64,000 bases of DNA from Desulfomicrobium sp. UBA5193 (lineage in GTDB: Bacteria > Desulfobacterota > Desulfovibrionia > Desulfovibrionales > Desulfomicrobiaceae), in assembly GCA_002412965.1 (NCBI GenBank), contig DHWB01000001.1:528-64527 (forward strand), read 5' to 3'. The notes under the pieces are model-generated. The model had not been told where the DNA came from, ran no database searches, and saw only the letters and a program-made list of their open reading frames with translations. This document shows, in pieces, positions 23,785-32,689 of this stretch. Each line of letters starts with the position of its first letter. The stretch's first letter is position 1. The position numbers and the translations under genes are program-made.

Positions 23785-24035
23785 GTTTGTCCTTGCCGAA
23801 GATGGGCTTTTTTGATCGGTAAGCGCGCGCAGGTCAAGACCAGATCTCGGCAAGGAAATGAGCGGCTCCGTCCAGTCGGCCGGCCATGTCCGGCAGGCAC
23901 AAAATTTGTCGGATGAAAATGTTGACGAAACTGGTCTGGTTGTGGATATGCGCGTGCTTGCAAGCGCGCATCGCGTCGTGACAGGTGGCGCCGGTTCGTG
24001 CTAGGAGCCGGTCCACAATGAAACCGGAGATTTTA
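23785..24035. promoter_or_regulatory. Divergent promoter region between gmhB and ccmE, with a palindrome
   Basis: This 250-base divergent intergenic region has a near-perfect palindrome at 23948-23971 (ATGCGCG-TGCTTGCA-AGCGCGCAT, with GCTTGCAAGC at the centre). It could be a regulator site or a transcript hairpin. No gene is seen. Confidence 0.35.
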
Positions 24036-24479
24036 ATGAGTACCGCAAAAAATCAGAAATGGGTCTACTTGGCTGCCGTCCTTTTGGTCGGAGCCGGCGT
24101 GGGCTACCTTCTCTTCAGTGGCCTTTCCCAGAATTCCGTGTATTTCCTCAATGTTTCCGAGGCCCTGGCCATGCCTGCCGAGAAGCTGACCCAGGCCCGG
24201 CTCTTTGGGATGGTTTCCGAAAAAAACATCGAACATGACCCCTCGTCCCTCGGCGTTGCCTTCTTCGTCCAGGACAAGGATGATCCCTCAAAGGTCATCC
24301 ATGTGCGCTACCGGGGCGCAGTTCCCGACACGTTCAAGGCCGGGGTGGAGGTCATCCTGGAGGGCTCGTTCAAAGCCGAGGCCAAGGAATTCGAGGCCAC
24401 GACCCTGCTGACAAAATGCCCGTCCAAATATGAGAAAAACGAAAAGGGGCAGATGCGCCCGCCCGGATTCACGGGCTAG
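24036..24479 (+). CDS. ccmE: Cytochrome c maturation haem chaperone CcmE, CxxxY variant
   Basis: The 147-residue haem chaperone has one membrane anchor (WVYLAAVLLVGAGVGYLLF, 9-27) and an OB-fold periplasmic domain (VRYRGAVPDTFKAGVEVILEG). Where classical CcmE has the haem-binding His, this one has CPSKY, with Cys128 and Tyr132; this CxxxY form is known from sulfate reducers and archaea. It receives haem from CcmC and hands it to CcmF. ATG 24036 follows a CCGGAG site. It is the first gene of ccmEFABCD-TPR. Confidence 0.93.
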   Translation: MSTAKNQKWVYLAAVLLVGAGVGYLLFSGLSQNSVYFLNVSEALAMPAEKLTQARLFGMVSEKNIEHDPSSLGVAFFVQDKDDPSKVIHVRYRGAVPDTFKAGVEVILEGSFKAEAKEFEATTLLTKCPSKYEKNEKGQMRPPGFTG

Positions 24480-24541
24480 GTTCCGCTTTAAGGACGTCTC
24501 TTTTTCAATAACCAAAAACCTCCACGAGGATACCCCGCTTC

Positions 24542-26425
24542 ATGCACGCCATCAGTTTCACCGCACTCCTCTTGAGCATGCTGGTAGCCGTGGGCTTGAC
24601 CGCGACCGCCGGGATGAAGGCCCTGAAGGATGATTTCGATACCGTCTCCCTGTTCGAGAAAGGACAGATACTGCTGACCGTGGTGGTCCTGGCGGTTTCC
24701 GCAGTCCTGGTTCAGGCCTTGGTGGTCCGCGACTTTTCCTATGTCTACGTCCGGGACTACACCGATACGCTCCTGCCGCTTTTTTATGCCGTGACGGCAT
24801 TTTGGGCCGGACAAAACGGGTCCTTTCTTTTCTGGTATCTGTGCGTGGCCCTCATGGGCTGGTGCATGATTTACACTCCGGGCTATTCCCGTCTGGACAA
24901 CCGCACCAAGGTCTTTTTCTGGATTCTTTTTTTCCTGGTTGAAATTTTCTTCCTCTTCGCACTGACCGGGCCGAGCAACCCCTTTATGAAGCTCGACCCT
25001 GTTCCTGCAGAAGGCCGAGGGCTCAATCCGCTGCTGCAGAATCCGGGCATGATCTTTCATCCGCCCCTTCTTTTTCTCGGTTACGCTGGATACACGATTC
25101 CCTTTTGTCTGGCTCTGGCGTCGCGCCTGTCCGGCAATGGCCGAGAATGGCTCGAATTGTGCCGCAACTGGAATATCGTGGCCTGGATTTTCCTGACTTC
25201 GGGCATCATCCTGGGGGCCTGGTGGTCGTACATGGAGCTTGGCTGGGGCGGTTACTGGGCATGGGATCCGGTCGAAAACGCCTCCCTCATCCCCTGGTTG
25301 GCCGGAACAGCCTTTGTGCACACCGCCATTGTCGGGCGCACGCGCAAGAGTTTGCTGCGAACCAATGTGTTCATGGCCTCCTTAAGCTTTTTGCTCTGCT
25401 TTTTCGCCACCTTCGTGGTGCGCAGCGGAATGATAGATTCCCTGCACGCTTTCGGCGGCAGTCGCATGGGCATTCCGTTGCTCATTTTCATGATTGCCGT
25501 GCTGTGCTTGACCCTCTTTGTCTGTCTGATCCATCGCAAGGACGATTCGACCCAGATCGATGACTTCGCGAGCCGTCCGGGCATGCTTTTTCTGGCTTCC
25601 TGGCTTTTTCTGTGTCTGGGCGGCATCGTGTTTCTGGGCGTCATTTGGCCGATCCTGAGCAGCATGTGGAGCGCCAACCCTGTCGGTCTCGACGCCGGGT
25701 TTTACAACCGTGTCTGCCTGCCGCTTTTCGCCGTGCTGGCCTTGATCATGTCCATTTGTCCCTGGTTCTCGCAGAAGCACGGGATCGGCGACAAGACCGC
25801 TCTGGGGGTGGTGCTGGGCACCGGTGCGGGTTCGGCCGGGATCATCTTTGCGCTGGGGTACACGCAGCCGCTGGCTCTTTTTTCCGCGGTCTCGGGATTC
25901 ATGATGGTGGTCTCCATCGTCCTGTATTTTATCCGCAACAAGGGCGTTCGCTCCTTCCTGCCGTCCTGGGGAGCCTACGGCGTGCACCTGGGCGTGGCGT
26001 TCATGGTCATCGGCGTGGCCTTTTCCGGACCCTACAAGGTGGAAGCGGAGGCAGTGCTGAACAAAGGCCAATCCATGACCGTCGGAGCCTATGAAGTGCA
26101 GTTCATCGAATTGCGCCATCATCACGACAATCCGGCCATGGACATGCACGCGGCCCATCTGGCCGTGACTCGCGGCGGCAAGGAGGTGGGCAGCCTCGCT
26201 CCGGAGAAGCGGCTGTATCGCAGCTTCGAGCAGTCGACCTTTGCCGAGGTTTCGGTCATTCCTTCGCTTGGCGAGGAAGTCTATGCCACGCTGCTCGGCT
26301 TCAACGAGGAGGGCTCGGTCAGTCTCAAGGTGAGCATCAACCCCTTGGTCAACTGGATATGGATCGGCGGCACCCTGTCCTGCCTTGTCGCCTTTTTGTG
26401 CTGGAGAAAGATCGAGCGCCGATGA
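24542..26425 (+). CDS. ccmF: Cytochrome c haem lyase subunit CcmF
   Basis: The 627-residue polytopic protein has about 14-15 hydrophobic helices and the WWD haem-handling motif in GAWWSYMELGWGGYWAWDPVEN. Conserved periplasmic His residues lie at both sides, as in the family. It attaches haem to CxxCH apocytochromes. No ccmH or ccmG gene accompanies it, as reported for Ccm systems with CxxxY CcmE. It overlaps ccmA by an ATGA junction. Confidence 0.95.
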   Translation: MHAISFTALLLSMLVAVGLTATAGMKALKDDFDTVSLFEKGQILLTVVVLAVSAVLVQALVVRDFSYVYVRDYTDTLLPLFYAVTAFWAGQNGSFLFWYLCVALMGWCMIYTPGYSRLDNRTKVFFWILFFLVEIFFLFALTGPSNPFMKLDPVPAEGRGLNPLLQNPGMIFHPPLLFLGYAGYTIPFCLALASRLSGNGREWLELCRNWNIVAWIFLTSGIILGAWWSYMELGWGGYWAWDPVENASLIPWLAGTAFVHTAIVGRTRKSLLRTNVFMASLSFLLCFFATFVVRSGMIDSLHAFGGSRMGIPLLIFMIAVLCLTLFVCLIHRKDDSTQIDDFASRPGMLFLASWLFLCLGGIVFLGVIWPILSSMWSANPVGLDAGFYNRVCLPLFAVLALIMSICPWFSQKHGIGDKTALGVVLGTGAGSAGIIFALGYTQPLALFSAVSGFMMVVSIVLYFIRNKGVRSFLPSWGAYGVHLGVAFMVIGVAFSGPYKVEAEAVLNKGQSMTVGAYEVQFIELRHHHDNPAMDMHAAHLAVTRGGKEVGSLAPEKRLYRSFEQSTFAEVSVIPSLGEEVYATLLGFNEEGSVSLKVSINPLVNWIWIGGTLSCLVAFLCWRKIERR

Positions 26426-27081
26426 TGAGTTCCGGCTCTCTTCTTCGCCTGAGCGCGGTCAGCCATTTTTTCGGCTCCCGGCTGATCTTCAAGGGGGTGA
26501 CCTGCGACCTCGCTCCCGCGAGCATCATGCTTGTGGCGGGGCCCAACGGCGCCGGCAAGTCCACGCTTTTGAAGATCATGGCCGGGTTGATCGCTCCGCG
26601 CGCTGGGACCGTCGAACGCCGGGTGGCGGATCGGGCCATGGCCTTCATGGGTCATCAGACCTTCGTCTATCCGGCCCTCTCGGCGCTGGGCAACCTCGAG
26701 TTCTGGAACAGCGTCTATGGGCGCGGCCTGGATGACGCAGCCCTCCTTGGCCTCCTGGAGCGGGTCGGCCTCAAGGGCTTTGCCCTGGAGGCCGCGGGCA
26801 CATTCTCGCGGGGGATGTCCCAGCGTCTTTCCCTGGCGCGGGTTCTGCTGGTGGAGCCGGAGCTCCTTTTTCTGGATGAGCCGTCCACGGGGCTCGACAC
26901 CGCGTCCCAGGCCCTGCTTTACGGCGAACTTGAGGCGGCCAGGGCCAGAGGGGCGGGCATCGTCTGGATTTCACACGATCTTGAGCGCGACCTGGCCCGC
27001 GCGGACACGGTTTTGCGCCTGGGTGGCCGCGCCATGACCTCCTTCGGGCCGGTCAAGGAATTTTCCCTGGAGGGCCTGTGA
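26422..27081 (+). CDS. ccmA: Haem exporter ATP-binding protein CcmA
   Basis: The 219-residue ABC ATPase has Walker A GPNGAGKST, signature SRGMSQRLSLARVLL, Walker B LLFLDEPSTGLD and the H-loop His in ISHDLE. With CcmB and CcmC it releases holo-CcmE. The start MMSSGSLLRL overlaps the ccmF stop; the longer frame from 26359 lies inside ccmF. The stop overlaps the GTG of ccmB. Confidence 0.92.
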   Translation: MMSSGSLLRLSAVSHFFGSRLIFKGVTCDLAPASIMLVAGPNGAGKSTLLKIMAGLIAPRAGTVERRVADRAMAFMGHQTFVYPALSALGNLEFWNSVYGRGLDDAALLGLLERVGLKGFALEAAGTFSRGMSQRLSLARVLLVEPELLFLDEPSTGLDTASQALLYGELEAARARGAGIVWISHDLERDLARADTVLRLGGRAMTSFGPVKEFSLEGL

Positions 27082-27752
27082 TTTCGTCCTCTCTGGCCAT
27101 CGCGCGCAAGGATCTGCGGCTGGCGTTCGCGGGCGGGCAGGGGCCGGTTCAGGCGGTTTTGCTCGGACTTCTGCTGGTGTTCATCTTCAGCCTTTCGGCA
27201 GCGCCGGGAGATCGCTTCTCCCCGCAGCAGGCCATGGCCATCTTCTGGTTGTGCAGCTCTTTCGCGGTGGTCCTGATTTTTTCCCTGCTCTTTCGCTTCG
27301 AGGAGGAGAACGACACGGCCACGGCCCTGCTGCTTTCACCCTTGCCGGTCCAGGGGTTGTGGCTGGGCAAGACGATGGCCGGATTGGCCCTGCTGCTGCT
27401 CTGCCAGATTTTCTTTTTCCCGGCGGCCCTTGTTTTCCTTGGCCTTGATCCGGGCGGCAGCCTGCACGGTCTGCTGCTCATGGTTCTTGGCGTCGACCTT
27501 GGGCTGTGCATCCTCGGAGGGCTCATCGGCGCCATGGGGCATGGGCATGGAGCCAAGGACGCGCTGCTCACCATCATTGTTTTTCCGCTGCAGATCCCCT
27601 TGCTTCTGAGCGGCATCCGCATCGGGGTCGGGCTCATGCAGGGCACGGCGCTCGCCGGAGTCGGAGAATGGTTTGGGCTTGTTTTGGCGTTTGACGCAGT
27701 TTTTGCGGGCGCGGCACTTTTTCTGTTCCCCCATGTTTTTCGGGGAGAATAA
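27078..27752 (+). CDS. ccmB: Haem exporter membrane subunit CcmB
   Basis: The 224-residue membrane protein has six hydrophobic helices and starts ISSSLAIARKDLRLAF, typical of CcmB. GTG at 27078 overlaps the ccmA stop (GTGA). The segment FRFEEENDTATALLLSPLP is the conserved cytoplasmic loop after helix 2. It is the permease partner of CcmA. Confidence 0.9.
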   Translation: MISSSLAIARKDLRLAFAGGQGPVQAVLLGLLLVFIFSLSAAPGDRFSPQQAMAIFWLCSSFAVVLIFSLLFRFEEENDTATALLLSPLPVQGLWLGKTMAGLALLLLCQIFFFPAALVFLGLDPGGSLHGLLLMVLGVDLGLCILGGLIGAMGHGHGAKDALLTIIVFPLQIPLLLSGIRIGVGLMQGTALAGVGEWFGLVLAFDAVFAGAALFLFPHVFRGE

Positions 27753-27762
27753 AGGGATCGGC

Positions 27763-28458
27763 ATGTTTCGCATCTATCCAAAAATACTCATGATTCTTGC
27801 TGGTGCGAGCATGGCGCTCATGGCGGTGGGACAGTATGCGATCTGGTTTTATGCCCCGGAAGAGACGACCATGGGCGTGGTGCAGAAAATTTTCTATTTC
27901 CATCTGCCTCTGGCGTGGTGGTCCTTTGCCGCGTTTTTCGGGGTTTGTGTCGCGAGCGTGATGCTGCTCTGGAGAGGCCGGGAGCACTGGGATGTCCTGG
28001 CCGGGGTTTTTGCGGAGATCGGGGTTCTTTTCAGCGGCCTGGCGCTGGTCACCGGATCCATCTGGGGCCGGGCAGCCTGGAATACATGGTGGACGTGGGA
28101 CCCGCGTCTGTCCACCACGCTTGTGATGTGGTTCGTGTACGCCGGATATCTGGTTCTTCGCTCCGCCGATGTGGGTGGGGGCAAGGGCGCTCGGGTGCGG
28201 GCCGTGCTTGGAATCGTGGCTTTTCTGGATGTGCCGCTGGTTTTTTTGTCCGCCAGGCTGTGGCGGTCTATCCACCCGGCGGTCCTTGCCTCCAAGGGCG
28301 GGGGCATGGAACCGGAGATGTGGACGGTGGTCTGGATCAATTTTGTGGCATGGGGCGTGTTGTTCGGAGCGCTGGTCCTGGCCCGCTACCACGGGGTGGG
28401 GCTGAAGCGCCGGGTCGAGGCGGCTCTGCTCAGAATTCAGGAAAAGACCTTGCAATAA
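27763..28458 (+). CDS. ccmC: Haem-handling protein CcmC
   Basis: The 231-residue, six-helix protein has the tryptophan-rich motif WGRAAWNTWWTWDPRLSTTL and flanking His residues that hold haem (FHLPLAWWSF and SIHPAV). It loads haem on CcmE. ATG 27763 has AAAGGGATCGGC upstream; the longer frame from 27673 is inside ccmB. Confidence 0.93.
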   Translation: MFRIYPKILMILAGASMALMAVGQYAIWFYAPEETTMGVVQKIFYFHLPLAWWSFAAFFGVCVASVMLLWRGREHWDVLAGVFAEIGVLFSGLALVTGSIWGRAAWNTWWTWDPRLSTTLVMWFVYAGYLVLRSADVGGGKGARVRAVLGIVAFLDVPLVFLSARLWRSIHPAVLASKGGGMEPEMWTVVWINFVAWGVLFGALVLARYHGVGLKRRVEAALLRIQEKTLQ

Positions 28459-28468
28459 GGGGATGGGC

Positions 28469-28600
28469 ATGAATTATTTATTTATCGCCAATGTGTGCAT
28501 TTGGCTCGGAGTGGGCGGGTATGTCCTTTTCCTGGCCCGTCAGCACAGTGTTTTGGAACGCCGCGTACGGCAACTGGAGATTCTTGATGGAGACGAATAA
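28469..28600 (+). CDS. ccmD: CcmD-like small membrane protein
   Basis: A 43-residue peptide, MNYLFIANVCIWLGVGGYVL then FLARQ and a charged tail RRVRQLEILDGDE. It has one membrane helix followed by a basic helix, exactly the layout of CcmD, which holds CcmE to CcmC. It has an AAGGGGATGGGC ribosome site and sits between ccmC and the TPR gene, overlapping the latter by 14 bases. Confidence 0.8.
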   Translation: MNYLFIANVCIWLGVGGYVLFLARQHSVLERRVRQLEILDGDE

Positions 28601-29171
28601 CGCTTTTCCCCAGACCGCCCGTAGTCGGGTGGTCATGTTTCTGCTCCTTTGCCTCGGGCTCATCTTTTTTGCCGCGGTGGCATACCGGGTAGAGAACCCT
28701 TCCATCGTGCAGCATGAAGAGCGCCAGGAAATGCCCAGTGTCGGGGGCATGGACAAGATGGGGGACATGGCCGGGGTGACGAGCATGATGAAAAAACTGC
28801 AGGAAAACCCTGAAGATGTCGACGCCATGCGCGCGCTCGGCATGACCTTCATGGACATGCAGGCCTGGGACAAGGCCATGTCCTTTTGGGACATGGTGCT
28901 TCAGAAGAATGAAAATGACGTCATGGCCTTGAACCAGAAAGGTTTCTGCCTGTTCGAGCTGGAAAAATACGCCGAGGCGGCGGAGCTTTTCGAGCGGATG
29001 CTGACTGTTGAAAAGCAGAATTTTCACGCACATTACAACCTGGGCGTTATCTACAAGCATTATCTCGCACAGCCGGACAAGGCCGCCGTCCATTTCCAGG
29101 CCGTGCTGGACGCCGCGCCCGATGATCCGGAACTCATGGGCAGCGCCAAACGGGAGTTGGAGGGCAAGTAA
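28587..29171 (+). CDS. Membrane-anchored TPR protein of the ccm operon (CcmI/NrfG-like)
   Basis: The 194-residue protein has a single N-terminal membrane helix (VVMFLLLCLGLIFFAAVAY, about 15-33), a Met-rich linker, and three or four TPR units (PEDVDAMRALGMTFMDMQAW; DVMALNQKGFCLFELEKYAE; NFHAHYNLGVIYKHYLAQPD). In Ccm systems the TPR domain of CcmI/NrfG grips apocytochrome C-termini and CcmH. Here CcmH is absent, so it may present apocytochrome directly to CcmF (inference). It is the last gene of the ccm operon. Confidence 0.8.
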   Translation: METNNAFPQTARSRVVMFLLLCLGLIFFAAVAYRVENPSIVQHEERQEMPSVGGMDKMGDMAGVTSMMKKLQENPEDVDAMRALGMTFMDMQAWDKAMSFWDMVLQKNENDVMALNQKGFCLFELEKYAEAAELFERMLTVEKQNFHAHYNLGVIYKHYLAQPDKAAVHFQAVLDAAPDDPELMGSAKRELEGK

Positions 29172-29186
29172 TCGCCCTGGTCCTGT

Positions 29187-29215
29187 TTGACACCCGCAAT
29201 GGGCTAATGTTATTT
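29187..29215 (+). promoter_or_regulatory. Probable sigma-70 promoter of the liv operon
   Basis: Consensus TTGACA at 29187-29192 with a 17-base spacer and a TTATTT -10 box at 29210-29215. It lies about 90 bases upstream of livK. Confidence 0.5.
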
Positions 29216-29242
29216 GCCTCCGATTCGTCACCGCAAGCTTTA

Positions 29243-29262
29243 GTGGCTCGTTCTGTCGAGCC
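29243..29262 (+). promoter_or_regulatory. Hairpin in the livK 5' leader
   Basis: Seven-base stem TGGCTCG/CGAGCCA with a six-base loop, in the leader between the presumed promoter and the livK start. There is no T-run, so it could affect translation or mRNA stability. The function is unknown. Confidence 0.4.
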
Positions 29263-29301
29263 ATGATTCATATCCTAAACTTGAACATTGTGGAGGAACT
29301 G

Positions 29302-30414
29302 ATGAAACGTTTTTCTGGACTCGTGATCGCGGCGTGTATGACTTTGCTGACCAGTTCGGCTTTTGGCGCGGAAACCATCAAGATTGGCGTGGCTGGCGCC
29401 CATACCGGTGATCTGGCCTCCTACGGCCTGCCCACGGTCAATGCCGCCAAGCTCGTCGCCAAGGACGTGAACGCCAAGGGCGGTATTGACGGCAAGCAGA
29501 TCGAGTTGCTGGTTCAGGACGAAGAGTGCAAGCCCGAAAAGGCCACCAACGCCGCCACCAAGCTCGTCTCCGACGGCGCCGTCGTAGTGGTCGGACACAT
29601 TTGCTCCGGCGCCACCAAGGCTGCCCTGCCCATTTACACCGAAGCCAAAATCGTGACCATGTCTCCTTCGGCCACCAATCCCGAGCTGACCCAGAGCGGC
29701 CAGTACCCAACCTTCTTCCGCACCATCGCTTCCGATGACGCGCAGGCCAAACTTGGTGTCGACTTTGCGATCGACAAGCTGGGCGCCAAGAAGATCGCCG
29801 TGCTGCACGACAAGGGTGACTACGGCAAGGGATATGCGGAATATGCGCAGAAGTTCATCAAGGAAGGTGGCAAGGCCGAAGTTGTGCTGTTTGAAGGCGT
29901 GACCCCCGGTGCTGTCGATTACTCCGCAGTGGTCCAGAAAGTCCGTCAGGCTGGCGCTGACACTGTCGTGTTCGGCGGCTACCATCCTGAAGCCTCCAAG
30001 ATCGTTTCCCAGTTGAAGAAGAAGCGCGTTGACGTGAAGTTCATCTCCGATGACGGCGTCAAGGACGACACCTTCATCAAGGTTGCCGGAGCCGATGCCG
30101 AAGGCGTTTACGCTTCCGGTCCTCAGGACGTCAGCGGCCTGGAAATGAACAAGGCCGCCAAGGCCGCTCATGTCGCGGAATTTGGAACCGAGCCCGGCGC
30201 ATTCTTTGATGCCGCCTATGCGGCCATGCAGGCCCTGGTCAACGCCATCGACAAGGCTGACTCCACCGACTCCGCCAAGATCATGAACGTGCTGCGCACC
30301 GAAAACGTGGACACCACGGTCGGCAAGATCAAGTTCGATGCCCGCGGCGATGCCGAAGGCGTTGGCTTCTCCATGTATCAGGTCAAGAACGGCGCGTACG
30401 TGGAACTGAAGTAG
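29302..30414 (+). CDS. livK: Branched-chain amino-acid ABC transporter, periplasmic binding protein
   Basis: The 370-residue type I periplasmic binding protein has signal peptide MKRFSGLVIAACMTLL to FGA (about 1-23), then ETIKIGVAGAHTGDLASYGL, and VGHICSGATKAALPIY in the ligand cleft. It binds branched-chain or similar amino acids and delivers them to LivHM. ATG 29302 has TGGAGGAACTG upstream. A stem-loop separates it from livH, as is common to allow excess binding protein. Confidence 0.9.
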   Translation: MKRFSGLVIAACMTLLTSSAFGAETIKIGVAGAHTGDLASYGLPTVNAAKLVAKDVNAKGGIDGKQIELLVQDEECKPEKATNAATKLVSDGAVVVVGHICSGATKAALPIYTEAKIVTMSPSATNPELTQSGQYPTFFRTIASDDAQAKLGVDFAIDKLGAKKIAVLHDKGDYGKGYAEYAQKFIKEGGKAEVVLFEGVTPGAVDYSAVVQKVRQAGADTVVFGGYHPEASKIVSQLKKKRVDVKFISDDGVKDDTFIKVAGADAEGVYASGPQDVSGLEMNKAAKAAHVAEFGTEPGAFFDAAYAAMQALVNAIDKADSTDSAKIMNVLRTENVDTTVGKIKFDARGDAEGVGFSMYQVKNGAYVELK

Positions 30415-30438
30415 GATCCTCACATAATGTAGCTTTAA

Positions 30439-30467
30439 CCGAGGGACGGGCATAGCCTGTCCCTCGG
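30439..30467 (+). terminator. Intercistronic hairpin after livK
   Basis: Stem CCGAGGGAC/GTCCCTCGG with an 11-base loop, followed by TTCTTTC. It is a probable partial terminator that gives higher livK than livHMGF expression. Confidence 0.7.
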
Positions 30468-30519
30468 TTCTTTCAACAGACCGGCAAGGAAAGTTCTTGG
30501 CCGGCGCGGGCAGGGAATC

Positions 30520-31428
30520 ATGGACTGGCAATATTTTTTAGAACTTTTTTTGGGCGGGTTGACCCGGGGCAGTATCTACGCGCTGATCGCCATCGGCTAC
30601 ACCATGGTTTACGGCATCATTGAGCTGATCAACTTCGCGCATGGCGAAGTCTACATGCTCGGCGCCTTCATGGGGCTGATCGTGGCCGGAGTGCTTGGGA
30701 TCATGGGTTTTCCGGCTCCGGCCATCCTGGTCATCGCCGCCTTGGTGGCGATCATCTACTGCGCCGGATACGGATACACCATGGAGAAAATCGCCTACAA
30801 GCCCCTGCGCGGGGCCGGTCGTCTTTCTCCGCTCATTTCCGCCATTGGTATGTCCCTGTTTTTGCAGAACTATATCATCCTGGCGCAGACCTCCGACTTT
30901 CTGCCTTTCCCTCGCCTGATCCCGGATTTCGACTTTCTGGAGCCTGTGGCCCATGTCTTCGGGTCCTCGGATTTTGTCATTGTCGGCACCAGCGCCCTGT
31001 TCATGGCCGGGCTGACGGTCTTCATCAAATACACCAAGATGGGCAAGGCCATGCGGGCCACGGCTCAGAATCGCAAGATGGCCATGCTGCTCGGTGTTGA
31101 CGCCGACAAGGTCATCTCCATCACTTTTCTTCTGGGTTCGTCCCTGGCGGCGCTTGGGGGCGTGCTCATCGCCTCCCATGTAGGCATGGTCAACTTCGCC
31201 ATTGGTTTTCTGGCTGGCATCAAGGCTTTCACGGCCGCAGTCCTGGGCGGGATCGGGTCCATTCCGGGAGCCATGCTTGGCGGGCTTTTCCTGGGCCTGT
31301 CCGAAAGTTTCGCCACGGGGTACATTTCAAGCGACTATGAAGACGTCTTTGCCTTCACTCTGCTGGTGGTCTTTCTGATCTTCAGGCCATCGGGAATCAT
31401 GGGCAAGGCCAAGGTGGAGAAAGTATGA
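30520..31428 (+). CDS. livH: Branched-chain amino-acid ABC transporter permease LivH
   Basis: The 302-residue membrane permease has about eight helices. GSIYALIAIGYTMVYGIIEL then NFAHGEVYMLGAF is the LivH family signature. Conserved GGIGSIPGAMLGGLFLG lies near the C-terminus. It pairs with LivM to form the channel. Second gene of the liv operon. Confidence 0.93.
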   Translation: MDWQYFLELFLGGLTRGSIYALIAIGYTMVYGIIELINFAHGEVYMLGAFMGLIVAGVLGIMGFPAPAILVIAALVAIIYCAGYGYTMEKIAYKPLRGAGRLSPLISAIGMSLFLQNYIILAQTSDFLPFPRLIPDFDFLEPVAHVFGSSDFVIVGTSALFMAGLTVFIKYTKMGKAMRATAQNRKMAMLLGVDADKVISITFLLGSSLAALGGVLIASHVGMVNFAIGFLAGIKAFTAAVLGGIGSIPGAMLGGLFLGLSESFATGYISSDYEDVFAFTLLVVFLIFRPSGIMGKAKVEKV

Positions 31429-31459
31429 TCAGCGGACGTACAGCCCTCGAAGGACGGAT

Positions 31460-32689
31460 ATGATAATGCTCGAGTTAAGAAAATCCATCCTGGTCAGCAT
31501 CTGGTTCATGTTTCTGACCTTTCCCATCATGGTCATCCGCGTGAACGCCATAGAAAAGACTGTTGTGTGGCGTTGGGAGAACATGGCCTGGATCGGTATT
31601 GGCAGCTTTCTCTTGTCCTTTGTCTGGCGCTGGGCATTGCGGCGCAAGGAAGCGGGGGACGCCGTCGCGGCCTCAGGAGAGAAAAAGACCGGAAAATGGG
31701 CCGAGTTTTCGGCCAACCCGTCTTTGACCATGGCAGTCCGGGCCGGCTTCCTGGTTCTTTTTCTGGTCACGCCCTGGCTGGTGACCACATACCAGACTAA
31801 CATCCTTATTTCTTTTCTGCTCTATGTCGTATTGGGCCTGGGGCTGAACGTTATTGTCGGTGTGGCCGGCCTTCTTTTTCTCGGACATGCGGCTTTTTAC
31901 GCCATCGGAGCGTATTCCTACGCGCTGCTGAACCAGTATTTCGGAATCGGGTTCTGGCTCGCCCTGCCCATAGGCGGAGTGGTTGCGGCCCTGGCCGGTG
32001 TGGCCCTGGCCTTTCCGGTCTTGCGGCTGCGCGGGGACTATCTGGCCATCGTCACCCTCGGGTTCGGTGAGATAGTACGCCTTGTGCTTGAAAACTGGGG
32101 CACCCTGACCGGCGGACCCTCGGGAGTTTCCAATATTCCCCGCCCCGGGTTCATGGGTATTCAGCTCTCGGTGGCCGAAGCGAACATCTACATTTATTAC
32201 ATTGTACTCGCCTTGGCCTTGATCACCATCGTCGCCGTCTCCCGGCTCAAGGATTCGCGCATCGGTCGGGCCTTGCAGGCGCTGCGCGAGGATGAGATTG
32301 CGTGCGAAGCCATGGGTATCGACCGGGTGGGCGTCAAGCTGATGGCTTTTGGCCTGGGCACCGCCTGGGCGGGATTTGCCGGCGTTATTTTCGCGGCCAA
32401 GACGACCTTCATCAATCCCGCGAGCTTCACTTTTTTTGAATCGGCCATCATTTTGTCCATCGTTGTCCTGGGTGGAATGGGCTCCAACCTCGGGGTCATT
32501 CTCGGCGCTGCCTTTCTGGTGCTCCTCCCGGAATATCTGCGGGCTTTTTCCGAGTACCGCATGATTCTTTTTGCCGTCGCCATGGTGGTCATGATGGTTT
32601 TTCGGCCACAGGGGCTCATTCCGGCCAAGGGACGAACCTATACGGTGGATGATCCAGATCTGAACACGGCCAATGGAGGACACGTCTAA
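31460..32689 (+). CDS. livM: Branched-chain amino-acid ABC transporter permease LivM
   Basis: The 409-residue permease is longer than many LivM proteins because of an N-terminal part of about 115 residues with extra helices. The conserved core begins near GLGLNVIVGVAGLLFLGHAAF. The EAA-like loop ALREDEIACEAMGID is visible. ATG 31460 follows AAGGACGG. The stop abuts the livG start. Confidence 0.92.
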   Translation: MIMLELRKSILVSIWFMFLTFPIMVIRVNAIEKTVVWRWENMAWIGIGSFLLSFVWRWALRRKEAGDAVAASGEKKTGKWAEFSANPSLTMAVRAGFLVLFLVTPWLVTTYQTNILISFLLYVVLGLGLNVIVGVAGLLFLGHAAFYAIGAYSYALLNQYFGIGFWLALPIGGVVAALAGVALAFPVLRLRGDYLAIVTLGFGEIVRLVLENWGTLTGGPSGVSNIPRPGFMGIQLSVAEANIYIYYIVLALALITIVAVSRLKDSRIGRALQALREDEIACEAMGIDRVGVKLMAFGLGTAWAGFAGVIFAAKTTFINPASFTFFESAIILSIVVLGGMGSNLGVILGAAFLVLLPEYLRAFSEYRMILFAVAMVVMMVFRPQGLIPAKGRTYTVDDPDLNTANGGHV

